64,000 bases of DNA from JAAGZL01 sp050291365 (GCA_050291365.1 JBNKJS010000004.1:62001-126000); one strand, 5' to 3'; positions 17,434-26,969 are shown, counted from the stretch's first letter. The notes: a model not told the origin generated them from the letters alone. Program-made: numbers and translations.

Positions 17434-18810
17434 TTACTGTACTGCCATTTCCGTCATAGGTGGAAACATGCCTTGAAGATCATTCATACTCTGTATCAAG
17501 GTTACAGGTTGATGCATCTCTTGTCTCAGAAAACCATCCAGAACAGGCATGGCATCAATTGCTGCATCAATCATCTCATCACTGCCCTTTTCGTATGCTC
17601 CGACATTGATTAGATCACGATTTTGTTGATATATAGAGTATAGCTGTTTAAAAGCCCTTGCAGCGCTTTGATGCTCTGTACTGGTAATTTCATTCATGGC
17701 ACGGCTTATGGATGCCTCTATATCAATCGCTGGATAGTGGCCAGATTCAGCCAGCTGTCTGGATAGAACTATATGTCCGTCCAAAATGGCCCTTGCGGCA
17801 TCGGATATGGGGTCGTTCTGATCATCACCCTCAGTTAGCACCGTGTAAAATGCGGTTATAGAGCCCCCGCCATGATCTCCGTTACCGGCCCGCTCCACCA
17901 GTTGTGGCAATTTAGCGAATACCGATGGCGGGTAACCCTTGGTGGCAGGTGGTTCATGGATGGCCAGGGCGATCTCGCGTTGGGCCTGGGCGAATCTGGT
18001 AAGGGAGTCCATCAGCAGTAGCACCTTCAAACCCTGATCTCGGAAGTACTCGGCGATACTGGTGGCCAACATAGCCCCATGCATCCTGCGTAGTGGCGGG
18101 TGGTCAGCAGGGACGGCCACAACAACCGCACGGGCCATACCTTCTTTCCCCAGAATATTTTCCACAAACTCCTTTACCTCGCGGCCACGCTCACCGATCA
18201 GCGCCACCACTGTAACATCCGCATCGGTGTATTTGGTCATCATTCCCAGGAGCACACTCTTGCCCACACCGGAGCCGGAAAACAGTCCCAGACGCTGCCC
18301 GCGGCCGACACTAAGCAGGGCGTTAATGGCACGCACCCCTACATCCAGAGGCTCTCTAATAGGGCTGCGTGTTAATGGGTTAAAGGTTTTACCTGTAAGC
18401 GGAAGTCTAGTGTCCGCATGGATCGGGCCTTTGCCATCTAATGGAATACCTGCTCCGTCTATAACACGACCCAGCAGGGCATCGCTAACGGCGGCCTCAC
18501 ACACACTACCAGTGGGCACTACCCTGGCGCCCTGCTCAAGACCTCGTATATCGCTTGTGGGCATAAGATATAGACTCTCGCCAGAAAATCCGACCACCTC
18601 AGCCTCGATAGTAGTACCATCATTTGCGATTACGTCACACTGTCCGCCAATCGCAGCACGACAACCTACCGCCTCAAGGGTCAATCCAACCATACGAGTA
18701 AGCCTCCCCTCCAACGCCATTCCACGATGGTCGCCTAATCTTGCATGGGCATTGGCTATTCTTTCGGCCCAGATTCCAAATCGGTCTGTCTGTGGAATGC
18801 TCCTTCTCAT
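17434..18810 (-). CDS. fliI: Flagellum-specific ATPase FliI
   Basis: A 458-residue ATPase of the flagellar type III export apparatus, related to the F1 beta subunit. Walker A GSGVGKSVLLGMM (about 178-190), Walker B LKVLLLMDSLTRFAQAQREIALA, and the GERGREVKEFVE and DPISDAARAILDGHIVLSR signatures are all present. Full length for the family. Its start overlaps the stop of fliH by four bases. FliH regulates it and FliJ sits in its ring. Confidence 0.97.
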   Translation of the reverse strand: MRRSIPQTDRFGIWAERIANAHARLGDHRGMALEGRLTRMVGLTLEAVGCRAAIGGQCDVIANDGTTIEAEVVGFSGESLYLMPTSDIRGLEQGARVVPTGSVCEAAVSDALLGRVIDGAGIPLDGKGPIHADTRLPLTGKTFNPLTRSPIREPLDVGVRAINALLSVGRGQRLGLFSGSGVGKSVLLGMMTKYTDADVTVVALIGERGREVKEFVENILGKEGMARAVVVAVPADHPPLRRMHGAMLATSIAEYFRDQGLKVLLLMDSLTRFAQAQREIALAIHEPPATKGYPPSVFAKLPQLVERAGNGDHGGGSITAFYTVLTEGDDQNDPISDAARAILDGHIVLSRQLAESGHYPAIDIEASISRAMNEITSTEHQSAARAFKQLYSIYQQNRDLINVGAYEKGSDEMIDAAIDAMPVLDGFLRQEMHQPVTLIQSMNDLQGMFPPMTEMAVQ

Positions 18811-19502
18811 TTATTGGACTCGCTTTCACTATCATCACGTGTGCGTTCACCACCCAACAGTGTTGTAATCATTGCAGCCAGTCTTGACTCCAGTGTGGCA
18901 TCTATCCGAGATGTGTCTGTTATGACCTTACATCCACCACGGTCCAGAACCGGGTCCTCAACGATGGACCAGACCAGATCCTTTTCTGATACCTCAAATA
19001 TCTCACGCACCAATTTCGCGTCTTCCGGGTGTAGGACAAGGCTTATATTCCTGGCAGAAACCGGCAGCAGCGATAGAGCCTCACGTACCACACCGATAAT
19101 CTGTGTCGGATCTAACTTGACCTCGCGCCGCACCAGCTGCCTCACCATGGAGATAGTCAAACTGATGAGCTCTCGCTCTACCTGTTCATCTAGTTCCTTA
19201 AATGGTGTGTTCAGTGCAGATAGCAGATCATCCATCTGTGCTGCTTTTGCAATGATCTCATTTCTGGATCCTGCAATGGCCTCCTTGTGCCCATACTCAA
19301 ATCCATCTTTTTTACCGCGCTCAAAGCCCTCTTTATAGGCCTGACTCTGTACATGCTCTAACTGTTCTGCAGTAAGTAGTGAGCCTCTAGCCTCTTGTAC
19401 AGATACATCCGTGGCGCTACGAATCATCTCAGGGGGTTGCCACTGCCTGATCTCCCCCTGCTCTTCAGAGGCTCCAATTATCTTAGACGAATTCTTCTCC
19501 AC
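18807..19502 (-). CDS. fliH: Flagellar assembly protein FliH
   Basis: A regulator of FliI that links it to the C-ring. The frame is open from an ATG at 19532, but GTG at 19502-19500 is preceded by GGAGG exactly five bases upstream. This leaves a 20-base overlap with fliG and gives about 231 residues. Near the N-terminus RQWQPPEM matches the Trp/Pro export-gate binding motif. A central Gln/Glu-rich helix (about 60-110, with YKEGFERGKKDGFEYGHKEA) and the C-terminal FliH domain (EREISLTISMVRQLVRREV-like, LVLHPEDAKLV) follow. Confidence 0.9.
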   Translation of the reverse strand: MEKNSSKIIGASEEQGEIRQWQPPEMIRSATDVSVQEARGSLLTAEQLEHVQSQAYKEGFERGKKDGFEYGHKEAIAGSRNEIIAKAAQMDDLLSALNTPFKELDEQVERELISLTISMVRQLVRREVKLDPTQIIGVVREALSLLPVSARNISLVLHPEDAKLVREIFEVSEKDLVWSIVEDPVLDRGGCKVITDTSRIDATLESRLAAMITTLLGGERTRDDSESESNK

Positions 19503-20508
19503 CAGAGCCTCCAAGGTTGATTTCACCTGCATCCGCCAATCTTCTGGTTACTTGAAGAATCTCTTTTTGTGCCGCTTCAACATCACTTACACGGGCTGGT
19601 GGTGCTGCTTCTAAATCATCCTTCAACATCTCAGAAGCACGTTGAGACATATTCTTGAATATCTTCTCTTTCAGAACCTCATCAGCACCACGCAGGGCCA
19701 AAAGTAGTTGATCTGACGCGATCTCACGCAGCAAGGTTTGGAAACCTCGATCATCAATATCGATCAGGTTCTCAAATGTGAACATGTTGTCTTGAATCTC
19801 TTGAGCCAACTCCTGATCTACTCCTTCAACCTGTTCCATTACCTGGGCCTCAATGGTTCCTTCGACCAGATTGAGAATATCCGCTGCCGCCTTGATACCT
19901 CCCAGTGTGGCTGACTTGACATTGGATGTTCCTGAGAACTGGCTATCCAGGATCTGATCCAGCTCCTGCAGGGCCGCTGGCTGAATTCCATCCAGGGTGG
20001 CGATACGCATAATTATGTCTGTACGTACACGATCCTGAAACTCTGAAAGCACCTCTGCCGCCTGATCAGGTTCGAGGAATGACATTACAATGGCTATGAT
20101 CTGTGGATGCTCATATCTAATGATTTCAGCAATAGAGCGGGAATCCATCCACTTGAGCTGCTCCAAACCCTTACTATTTCTACCCAGCAGGATACGATCG
20201 ATAACATTACCGGCCTTATCCTGACCTAGGGCCTGGGTCATGACGTTTCGAATATACTCATCAGAGTTCATACCCAATGCGGTCTGGGTACCAAGGGTAG
20301 AAACAAATGCATTCATCACCGATTCCATCTCGGCGGTGGATACATTGTGCAATCCAGCCATGGCGGTGCCTAGATCCTGAACCTCTTTTGGCCCCATATG
20401 TGCGAGTACGGTTGCAGCATCTTTTTCGCCTAGGGCTAACATCAGGATCGCAGCGCGATCAACACCCTTCATACTTTTCGTTTTATTTTCTATTTTGGTC
20501 TCAGCCAT
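19483..20508 (-). CDS. fliG: Flagellar motor switch protein FliG
   Basis: A 341-residue C-ring protein that couples the stator to rotor rotation and direction switching. The N-terminal domain (GVDRAAILMLALGEKDAATVL) binds FliF. The middle has the EHPQIIAIVMSFLEPDQAAEVL motif. The C-terminal torque domain includes FENLIDIDDRGFQTLLREI and charged residues in LLLALRGADEVLKEKIFKNM. Full length. The start overlaps the end of fliF by eight bases, the 3' end overlaps fliH. Confidence 0.97.
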   Translation of the reverse strand: MAETKIENKTKSMKGVDRAAILMLALGEKDAATVLAHMGPKEVQDLGTAMAGLHNVSTAEMESVMNAFVSTLGTQTALGMNSDEYIRNVMTQALGQDKAGNVIDRILLGRNSKGLEQLKWMDSRSIAEIIRYEHPQIIAIVMSFLEPDQAAEVLSEFQDRVRTDIIMRIATLDGIQPAALQELDQILDSQFSGTSNVKSATLGGIKAAADILNLVEGTIEAQVMEQVEGVDQELAQEIQDNMFTFENLIDIDDRGFQTLLREIASDQLLLALRGADEVLKEKIFKNMSQRASEMLKDDLEAAPPARVSDVEAAQKEILQVTRRLADAGEINLGGSGGEEFV

Positions 20509-22162
20509 CGTCAGCTACCCAACTTTTAACAACTTGTGCAACCCGTTTAGGATCGTCATTCACCATCTGGCGGGCGGCCTTCAATGTGTCTTCATATTTT
20601 GCCGGTCCTGGCAGTTGTACCGCCTCTCCAGTCTCTTCATTAACAAAGACACCTCCCTGTGACCCAGCCATCTGTTGGCCAGGGGCTCCCCCAGCCTGAA
20701 GCTGCATGCCTGCACCCCCTGGTGCCTGCGCATATACCGGCGCTGTCGCGATCAGCTTTTTCAAAGTTGGCATCAGTACTACAAATATTAGTACCAGAAC
20801 CAGAACTAGACCACCTACCTGTTTGGCAACATCCCAGACCCATGCTTCCTCCCAAATGGGTATTTCCGGTATGGCCGCTGGAGCTTCCGGAATCTGGAAG
20901 GCGGCGTTTACTACTCTTACGCTATCTCCACGCTGCGCACTAAAACCTATGGCCTCTTTTACTAGATTACTAATACGGCTGACCTCTTCCGGCGTACGCT
21001 CCCTGCTGCTTACAGTTCCGTCATCGGCAGTGGTAACAGTGTTATCCACCACAACCGCAACCGATAGACGTTTCAGATTACTTGCTGAAAGCCGGGTATG
21101 ACTTATGGTCTTATCCAACTCATAGTTGCGAGTAGCCCGCTTGCTACTATTGAGAGGAGATGCCCCCTCAGCCGCACCCGCCTGACCTCCTGCAATTTGT
21201 GGTGCTGTGCCAGCCGCCGGGGGTTGATTGCTAACAGCACCGGGAACCCCCTGTACAGAGGACAATTTGCTGCTCTCTTCGTTCACCTGTTCGCTTCTCA
21301 GAGCAGGCAGATCGGGGTTAAAGCGCTCAGCAGTCTGTTCAGTTACGGTAAAATCAACCTCTGCGGTTACCTGGGCGCTGATATTCTCTTCCCCTAAGAA
21401 GGGAGTGAGGATATCAACCACCCGTTTTCTATAATGCTCTTCAAGGGTTTTTGTATATTCAAACTGGTTTGCCGTGAGCATCATCTCACGCGTATCCATA
21501 TCTGCACTCAGTAGTGTCCCTTTCTGATCTACCACCGTTACCCGACTAGCATCCAGTTCCGGCACACTGGCTGCTACCAGATGAACAATCGATGCCACCT
21601 GAGATTTTTCCAGACGACGCCCTGAGAGGAGCTTTACCACAACCGAGGCACTGGGATTCTTTTTCTTTCTGACAAATACTGACTGTTTGGGGGTTGCCAG
21701 GTGCACCCTTGCGCTCTGAACCGGGGACAAGGTAGATATGGTACGGGCCAGCTCTCCCTCCAGGGCACGGTGGAATCTGGCAGCCTCCACCGCCCTACTG
21801 GTTCCCAGTCCTGTATCCTGTTGTAGCAACTCAAAACCCATGTTGTTTCCACGCGGCAAACCATTACCGGCAAGTTTTAACCGGGCCTGGTGCAGGTCTT
21901 TACTGGGAACCATCACGCCACCGGTGGTGTTATCCACCTTGAACTGGATGTTCGCTTGCTCCAGGGCAGCCACTACATCACCAGCGTCCCTATGGGAGAG
22001 GTTTCCATACAATAGGCTATAGTTTGGGGTCTGGGACCAGAGCACCACCGCCACACCCAATGCTACACTGGCGGCTATGCTTATCATGATCATCAACTGC
22101 CGCAGGATGGGATTGCTAGCCAAGCTAACGGTCTGAGCCTGCACACTATTTTGATCTGCCAT
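20501..22162 (-). CDS. fliF: Flagellar MS-ring protein FliF
   Basis: A 553-residue membrane protein forming the MS ring, the base on which the flagellum assembles. There are two membrane helices (about 22-45 and 438-462). Between them lie the ring-building motifs, with RVHLATPKQSVFVRKKKNP and SVVVKLLSGRRLEKSQVASI typical of the family. The C-terminal cytoplasmic tail that binds FliG ends in KRVAQVVKSWVADDG. An Ala/Gly/Pro/Gln-rich stretch (about 310-335) lies in the periplasmic variable region. It follows fliE and overlaps fliG. Confidence 0.97.
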   Translation of the reverse strand: MADQNSVQAQTVSLASNPILRQLMIMISIAASVALGVAVVLWSQTPNYSLLYGNLSHRDAGDVVAALEQANIQFKVDNTTGGVMVPSKDLHQARLKLAGNGLPRGNNMGFELLQQDTGLGTSRAVEAARFHRALEGELARTISTLSPVQSARVHLATPKQSVFVRKKKNPSASVVVKLLSGRRLEKSQVASIVHLVAASVPELDASRVTVVDQKGTLLSADMDTREMMLTANQFEYTKTLEEHYRKRVVDILTPFLGEENISAQVTAEVDFTVTEQTAERFNPDLPALRSEQVNEESSKLSSVQGVPGAVSNQPPAAGTAPQIAGGQAGAAEGASPLNSSKRATRNYELDKTISHTRLSASNLKRLSVAVVVDNTVTTADDGTVSSRERTPEEVSRISNLVKEAIGFSAQRGDSVRVVNAAFQIPEAPAAIPEIPIWEEAWVWDVAKQVGGLVLVLVLIFVVLMPTLKKLIATAPVYAQAPGGAGMQLQAGGAPGQQMAGSQGGVFVNEETGEAVQLPGPAKYEDTLKAARQMVNDDPKRVAQVVKSWVADDG

Positions 22163-22216
22163 TTAGTGCTTACCTCGCCTTGTATTTACTATAATATAAC
22201 TTGATATTTCAATAAG

Positions 22217-22534
22217 TTATATTGGCATATTCATTACATCTTTGTAGGCATCCACCAACTTATTGCGTACCTGCACCATGGTCTCGAAGGAGAGACTGGA
22301 TTTCTGGATCGCAATCATAACCTCAGCAATATCCACATCTCCCTGGCCAGTCTCAAACGCCTTTTTCATGGCGCCAGCCTCAAGTTGAGCTTCATTGACG
22401 GTATCAATAGACTGCTTCAGAAGCTTGCTGAAATCATTACCAGCGCTCTCTTCGGGACGTACCGGCTGTGCCGCCGCCTGAGCCGCCATAACCCGCATCT
22501 GAGTCAATACCTGATTAATATTTGAAGTGCTCAT
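22217..22534 (-). CDS. fliE: Flagellar hook-basal body protein FliE
   Basis: A 105-residue protein linking the MS ring to the rod, among the first exported subunits. The conserved C-terminal part (GDVDIAEVMIAIQKSSLSF, then QVRNKLVDAYKDVMNMPI) is intact. It is the first gene of fliEFGHIJ. A sigma54-like site lies about 45 bases upstream, consistent with FleQ/FleR-type control. Confidence 0.96.
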   Translation of the reverse strand: MSTSNINQVLTQMRVMAAQAAAQPVRPEESAGNDFSKLLKQSIDTVNEAQLEAGAMKKAFETGQGDVDIAEVMIAIQKSSLSFETMVQVRNKLVDAYKDVMNMPI

Positions 22535-22578
22535 ATTCTCACCAATTGATTAGGGTTCTAGACATCTACACTCTAAAT

Positions 22579-22593
22579 GCAGTTTTCACACCA
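22579..22593 (-). promoter_or_regulatory. Candidate sigma54 promoter of fliE
   Basis: On the minus strand TGGTGTGAAAACTGCA keeps the invariant GG (-24) and GC (-12) with the correct ten-base spacing, though other positions match TGGCACG-N4-TTGCA only partly. Transcription would begin near 22567, about 33 bases before fliE. The position is as expected for a class II flagellar promoter, the match is moderate. Confidence 0.5.
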
Positions 22594-22727
22594 GTTGTAG
22601 CCGGATATCTGTTGAATTCGTTCTGGTACAGACTGTAACCGTGAAAACAGATATCAAATTCCGTATATCCTGTTGTAATTTCGATATTTTTTGTCATATT
22701 CAGTACCACCTTCATAAAATATACGGA

Positions 22728-24065
22728 TTAGCCAGGTATCGGGACCCCTGCATCACGCAGGCGCGCTATTTTGTAACGCAGTGTCCTTTGACTAATTCCT
22801 AGCTTTGCCGCAGCATTCTTGCGACTTCCGTTCTCGTCCCGCAGTGCATCCAGAATCATCTGCTCCTCTACCGAACGCAGATCATCATTCAGCCTACCCT
22901 TGCCGGCATCCTGTTCCGTTGCGCTCGTTTCTGACTCCTCACCAAATATCAGGTCGTCCTTACCAATCTCATTGCCGCTGCTAAAGATCAATGCGCGCTG
23001 CATGACGTTATCCAGCTCCCTGGCGTTTCCTGGCCATGAATGGACGATCAGCGCCTTTTGCGCCTCATGGTCCAATCTCTTTCCGGTAATACCCTGCTTG
23101 GCGCAGTGGCGATTTAGAAACAGCTCGGCCAGTGGAATTATGTCCTGGGTGCGTTTACGCAGTGGTTCAAGGTAGAGGGGAAATACGTTGAGACGGAAAA
23201 ACAGATCTTCACGGAAACGTCCAGCGGATACCTCTTCCCGCAGGATTCTGTTGGATGTGGCCAGTACCCTTACATCCAGTGGAATAATCTTACGCCCGCC
23301 CAGGCGTTCAACCTCACGCTCCTGCAATACCCGCAATAGTTTGGCCTGTAGATTAAGGCTCATCTCCGAGATCTCATCCAACAGCAGGGTCCCACCCTGG
23401 GCCTGTTCAAACTTTCCCGGGGCCGAGTTGTGGGCGCCGGTGTACGCTCCTTTCTCATATCCGAACAGTACCGCCTCCAGCATGTTGTCGGGGATGGCTG
23501 CACAGTTAATGGCGATAAATGGTCCGTCCGCCCGCGGGGAATTACGGTGGATGTATCTGGCAAAAACCTCTTTACCGGTGCCGCTCTCTCCGCCGATCAT
23601 CACCGTCACATCGCTTGAGGCCACTTTCTTGGCCAGCTCGAGCAGTTTGCGGGATTTGCTGTCATCAGCAACCACTCCGTCATATTCCAGATCCTGGTCC
23701 AGACTCAGTACCGCCTGTTCCACCTTCTGCACCAACATCTTGGCCTCAAAGGGTTTGGCTAGATAGTCAACAGCTCCATCTCGCATAGCTGATACCGCTT
23801 TCTCAATATTGCCGTAGGCGGTCATGAGCAGTACCGGGATAGATGGATATGTGTTTTTAACCTGGGTCATGAGTTCATGACCATCCATGGGACGCATCTG
23901 CACATCACTTACCACCATGCCCACAGATTTGTGCTGCATAATCTCAAGGGCAGCCTTGCCATCGCTTGCAGACTCAACGTTATAGCCGGCAAGCTCTAGT
24001 GTTTCACACAACGCCTCCCGCAGTGTTGGATCATCTTCAGCTACTAAAACGGTCGCTTGGCTCAT
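22728..24065 (-). CDS. fleR: Sigma54-dependent response regulator FleR/FlrC
   Basis: A 445-residue NtrC-type activator of middle flagellar genes. Receiver domain 1-115 has the phosphate-accepting Asp54 (VVSDVQMRP), the acidic pair ED and Lys in AKPF. The AAA+ domain has Walker A GESGTGKEVFARY, the sigma54-contact loop as GAYTGA (usual form GAFTGA) and Walker B GGTLLLDEISEM. The C-terminal Fis-type helix-turn-helix is KNAAAKLGISQRTLRYKIARL. It overlaps fleS by four bases, so the two-component pair is translationally coupled. Confidence 0.93.
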   Translation of the reverse strand: MSQATVLVAEDDPTLREALCETLELAGYNVESASDGKAALEIMQHKSVGMVVSDVQMRPMDGHELMTQVKNTYPSIPVLLMTAYGNIEKAVSAMRDGAVDYLAKPFEAKMLVQKVEQAVLSLDQDLEYDGVVADDSKSRKLLELAKKVASSDVTVMIGGESGTGKEVFARYIHRNSPRADGPFIAINCAAIPDNMLEAVLFGYEKGAYTGAHNSAPGKFEQAQGGTLLLDEISEMSLNLQAKLLRVLQEREVERLGGRKIIPLDVRVLATSNRILREEVSAGRFREDLFFRLNVFPLYLEPLRKRTQDIIPLAELFLNRHCAKQGITGKRLDHEAQKALIVHSWPGNARELDNVMQRALIFSSGNEIGKDDLIFGEESETSATEQDAGKGRLNDDLRSVEEQMILDALRDENGSRKNAAAKLGISQRTLRYKIARLRDAGVPIPG

Positions 24066-25300
24066 ACAACAGCCCTCCGGAGAATAGGTAATGATTTGTC
24101 GCTATCCGTCGTCTTTGATTCTGATGTGAAATTTTCTGGCAATGGGACCTTTGGCAGCTCGATTTTAAAGCTGGCACCATCCTCATCTGGCGCTTGCAAG
24201 GCAATCCTGCCGTTATGGTCCAGAATCACAGCCTGGACCACAGCAAGGCCGAGACCGGTGCCACTGGTGCTGGTGGTAAAGAATGGATCGAATACCTTAT
24301 CTTGAATCTCTGGGGCAATACCTGGACCGTTGTCCCTTATGGTCAAACTCAGGCTCTTATCGCTGGTCTGACATAACTCCATTTCCAACCTCACCCCTTC
24401 ACCACCATGCTTCAGGGAGTTGGTGGCGATATTCATTACGGCCCCCTGCAGGGCGTCACGATTTCCTGAAACAATACATCTACCTGGGATCAGGTTGGTA
24501 AAACTTAACTTGGCACTGTTTTTCTTCAGCCCAGGATCTAGCATCTGGATGGTCTCTTCAAGTAATGGGATGAGATCAAACAGTTCCGGGGAGTATTGTC
24601 CTCCCCTGGTGAAGGCCAGCATATCGTTAATTTGGCGCTCCATTAGTTGCAAACTTACCTTGATCCTTTCGGAGAATCTTTCCCGACGCTCAGCTCCCAG
24701 CTCTTCATTGCTTAGATGTGATGCATAGAGCAAGGCAGATGAGAGAGGGGTACGAATCTGATGGGCCAGCTGCGCCGCCATCCTACCCATGGTGCTGAGT
24801 CTTTGTCTGCGGTTGAGACGTTCCTGAAGTTCGCGGGTCTCAGTGATATCAAGAAAGAGAAGGATACGACCTTTGTCTGAATCAAGCTTGCGCTCGGTCA
24901 TACTGACTAGACGCCCATTGATCAGGCACTGCTCTTTTCCATGCTGGTCTGGTTGAAAATTAGCCCCATAGATCTGGCTCCAGACTAGATCTGTCTGAAT
25001 AGTATTAAATAGTTCATTGGCTGATGGGTTGTACTGCTCCACCCGATCCTCCCCATCCAATACCACCACGGCGGCTGGTAATGCATCCAGGAGTTGAGTA
25101 AGACGATTGGCCAGGAGCTCTTTTTCTGCCAGCTGACGCATACGCTCTGACCTTGCAGTTGCCAACTCGGAACTGAGTTGCCCAACCTGATCCTGGAGTT
25201 GCTGGTAGGAGTCGACAAGCTGCTCAGACACCTGGTTAAAGACCTGGAAGGCATCTTCGAGCTGTTTCTGATTAAGCGGGTTTCCGCTAGTTGTCTGCAT
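24062..25300 (-). CDS. fleS: Flagellar sensor histidine kinase FleS/FlrB
   Basis: A 412-residue soluble kinase without membrane segments. An N-terminal helical region (about 15-70) is followed by a PAS domain (LPAAVVVLDGEDRVEQYNPSANELF). The H-box is AQLAHQIRTPLSSALLYASHL, and the ATP-binding boxes are complete (NIATNSLKHGGEG, DNGPGIAPE, GTGLGLAVVQAVI). It is the cognate kinase of the overlapping fleR. A good sigma54 site lies about 50 bases upstream, so expression should depend on FleQ. Confidence 0.92.
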   Translation of the reverse strand: MQTTSGNPLNQKQLEDAFQVFNQVSEQLVDSYQQLQDQVGQLSSELATARSERMRQLAEKELLANRLTQLLDALPAAVVVLDGEDRVEQYNPSANELFNTIQTDLVWSQIYGANFQPDQHGKEQCLINGRLVSMTERKLDSDKGRILLFLDITETRELQERLNRRQRLSTMGRMAAQLAHQIRTPLSSALLYASHLSNEELGAERRERFSERIKVSLQLMERQINDMLAFTRGGQYSPELFDLIPLLEETIQMLDPGLKKNSAKLSFTNLIPGRCIVSGNRDALQGAVMNIATNSLKHGGEGVRLEMELCQTSDKSLSLTIRDNGPGIAPEIQDKVFDPFFTTSTSGTGLGLAVVQAVILDHNGRIALQAPDEDGASFKIELPKVPLPENFTSESKTTDSDKSLPILRRAVV

Positions 25301-25348
25301 ATTACACTACCAATTGAAACCATTCGGATATCGATTCAACTGAATAGG

Positions 25349-25364
25349 TGCAATATGTATGCCT
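25349..25364 (-). promoter_or_regulatory. Sigma54 promoter of fleS-fleR
   Basis: On the minus strand AGGCATACATATTGCA matches TGGCACG-N4-TTGCA at GGCA and all of TTGCA, with the GG and GC elements ten bases apart. Transcription would start near 25337, about 37 bases before fleS. This agrees with the known FleQ/FlrA to FleSR/FlrBC hierarchy. Confidence 0.7.
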
Positions 25365-25434
25365 ATTTATATATTCCTTTTATTTCAATAGGTTAGTAAT
25401 TGTATATTTCCTTGAGTCAAATATATGACTTGGT

Positions 25435-26889
25435 TCAGGCCCTTTGAATGCCATATTTACGTAACTTCTCAACCAGAGTAGTACGGCGCATCTTCAGCGC
25501 CTTTGCCGCATGGGCCACCACTCCATCTGATTCGTCCAGGGCCTGTTTAATAAGGGAAAGCTCCACATCTCCCAGATGTGCCTTCAGATCAATTCCATCC
25601 TTGGGTAGCCTTGGTCCAGACTCGATTGTACCCGGCTCATCCCCAGGCATGGTTACTATGGGAAGAACATAGTCTGATTCTCCAGAAGGAAGCTCTATCC
25701 CCTCCCGGAACTTTTCTGGGAGATCTTTGACATCCACAACCCCATAAGGATAAAGAATAGCCAGGCGTTCTATTAGATTGGCAAGCTCCCGCACATTTCC
25801 AGGCCACTGATAGTGAGAGAGAGCCGCCACTGCTGCTGGTGTGAGCCGCACTGAGCCACGCTTTTCGGTCTCAATCCTGGAGATAAGATCATTCACCAGT
25901 ACGGCAATATCCTCCACCCTCTCCCGCAGTGGTGGCACCTCTATGGGAAAAACATTTAAACGATAATAGAGATCTTCCCGGAATCTGCCCTCTTTTATTA
26001 ACTGCTCCAGATCTCGATGAGTTGCCGCGATGATGCGTACACTACACTGTATGGTCTTGTTACTGCCAACCCGCTCGAATGATCGCTCCTGCAGTACTCG
26101 CAGGATCTTTACCTGCATGGGAAGGCTCATATCCCCGATCTCATCCAGAAACAGGGTTCCACCCTCGGCCAGTTCGAACCGACCCTGTCTTGAACTTATA
26201 GCCCCAGTAAAGGCGCCCTTCTCATGCCCAAATAGTTCACTCTCCAACAAATCGGCCGGTATAGCTCCACAGTTTACTGGCACGAATGGCTTGCCCCGTC
26301 GATTGGAGTGGAAGTGGAGCTTACGAGCCACAACCTCCTTGCCGGTTCCTGATTCACCTAATATGAGTACGGTAGCATCTGAATCTGCGACCTGTTCAAT
26401 CATACGGTTTATCTGCCTAGTGGCCCGGCTATTGCCAGAAAAACTCCGGAACAGCTCCAACCTTCTATTGGTACTCTCGCCTGCAACCTGATTCTCCATG
26501 TACAGCTGAGCTCTGGAAAGAGAGTTCATCAGCGCCGTGTAGCTGGTGGGCAGTGTTATATCCCCCAGGACGCCATTGTGGGATAGCTTCTTCCTGGGCT
26601 TTTTATCATCTTGGACCAGAAACAGGGCTGGGGCATGCTCTATTTCATTAAGTTTTCTGGACAACTTTTCACAGTCATCGTCGCTTATGGCTGGGGAGAG
26701 CATGATGGCCGTATACTGCTCTTTCTCTATTAGATGCTTCTCCAAAGCATTAACATCATCGTCGGCCAGAAGGGAATAATCTACAAATTCCAGTATACTT
26801 CTCAGATAGCTAATCCTGGAATTATCACTGTCAAACAACAGTACTTTTCCGCAGCTATGGATGTGATCTGACTTGCTCTGTTCAGACAT
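25435..26889 (-). CDS. fleQ: Flagellar master regulator FleQ/FlrA
   Basis: A 484-residue sigma54-type activator at the top of the polar flagellar cascade, in Pseudomonas also a c-di-GMP-responsive switch. A degenerate receiver-like domain (1-130, no clear phosphorylation pocket) precedes the AAA+ domain with Walker A GESGTGKE (178-185), the GAFTGA loop and Walker B GGTLFLDEIGDM. The C-terminus has an HTH (VAHAAKALKMRRTTLVEKL). The LFRS motif (146-149) and the later ERLAI region, linked to c-di-GMP binding in FleQ, are kept. The residue after Arg189 is Lys where P. aeruginosa FleQ has Asn. A TTGACA-type promoter lies upstream. Confidence 0.93.
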   Translation of the reverse strand: MSEQSKSDHIHSCGKVLLFDSDNSRISYLRSILEFVDYSLLADDDVNALEKHLIEKEQYTAIMLSPAISDDDCEKLSRKLNEIEHAPALFLVQDDKKPRKKLSHNGVLGDITLPTSYTALMNSLSRAQLYMENQVAGESTNRRLELFRSFSGNSRATRQINRMIEQVADSDATVLILGESGTGKEVVARKLHFHSNRRGKPFVPVNCGAIPADLLESELFGHEKGAFTGAISSRQGRFELAEGGTLFLDEIGDMSLPMQVKILRVLQERSFERVGSNKTIQCSVRIIAATHRDLEQLIKEGRFREDLYYRLNVFPIEVPPLRERVEDIAVLVNDLISRIETEKRGSVRLTPAAVAALSHYQWPGNVRELANLIERLAILYPYGVVDVKDLPEKFREGIELPSGESDYVLPIVTMPGDEPGTIESGPRLPKDGIDLKAHLGDVELSLIKQALDESDGVVAHAAKALKMRRTTLVEKLRKYGIQRA

Positions 26890-26940
26890 GCAATATAGTT
26901 CTCATTCAATTCTGAATATTTAGGATTCGTAGATACTCAG

Positions 26941-26969
26941 AGTAAAGCACTATATTACCCGCATGTCAA
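26941..26969 (-). promoter_or_regulatory. Sigma70-type promoter of fleQ
   Basis: On the minus strand TTGACA (26969-26964) is followed by 17 bases and TTTACT (26946-26941). The -35 is perfect and the -10 matches at four of six positions. Transcription would begin about 45 bases before fleQ. A housekeeping promoter fits a top-level regulator. Confidence 0.6.
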
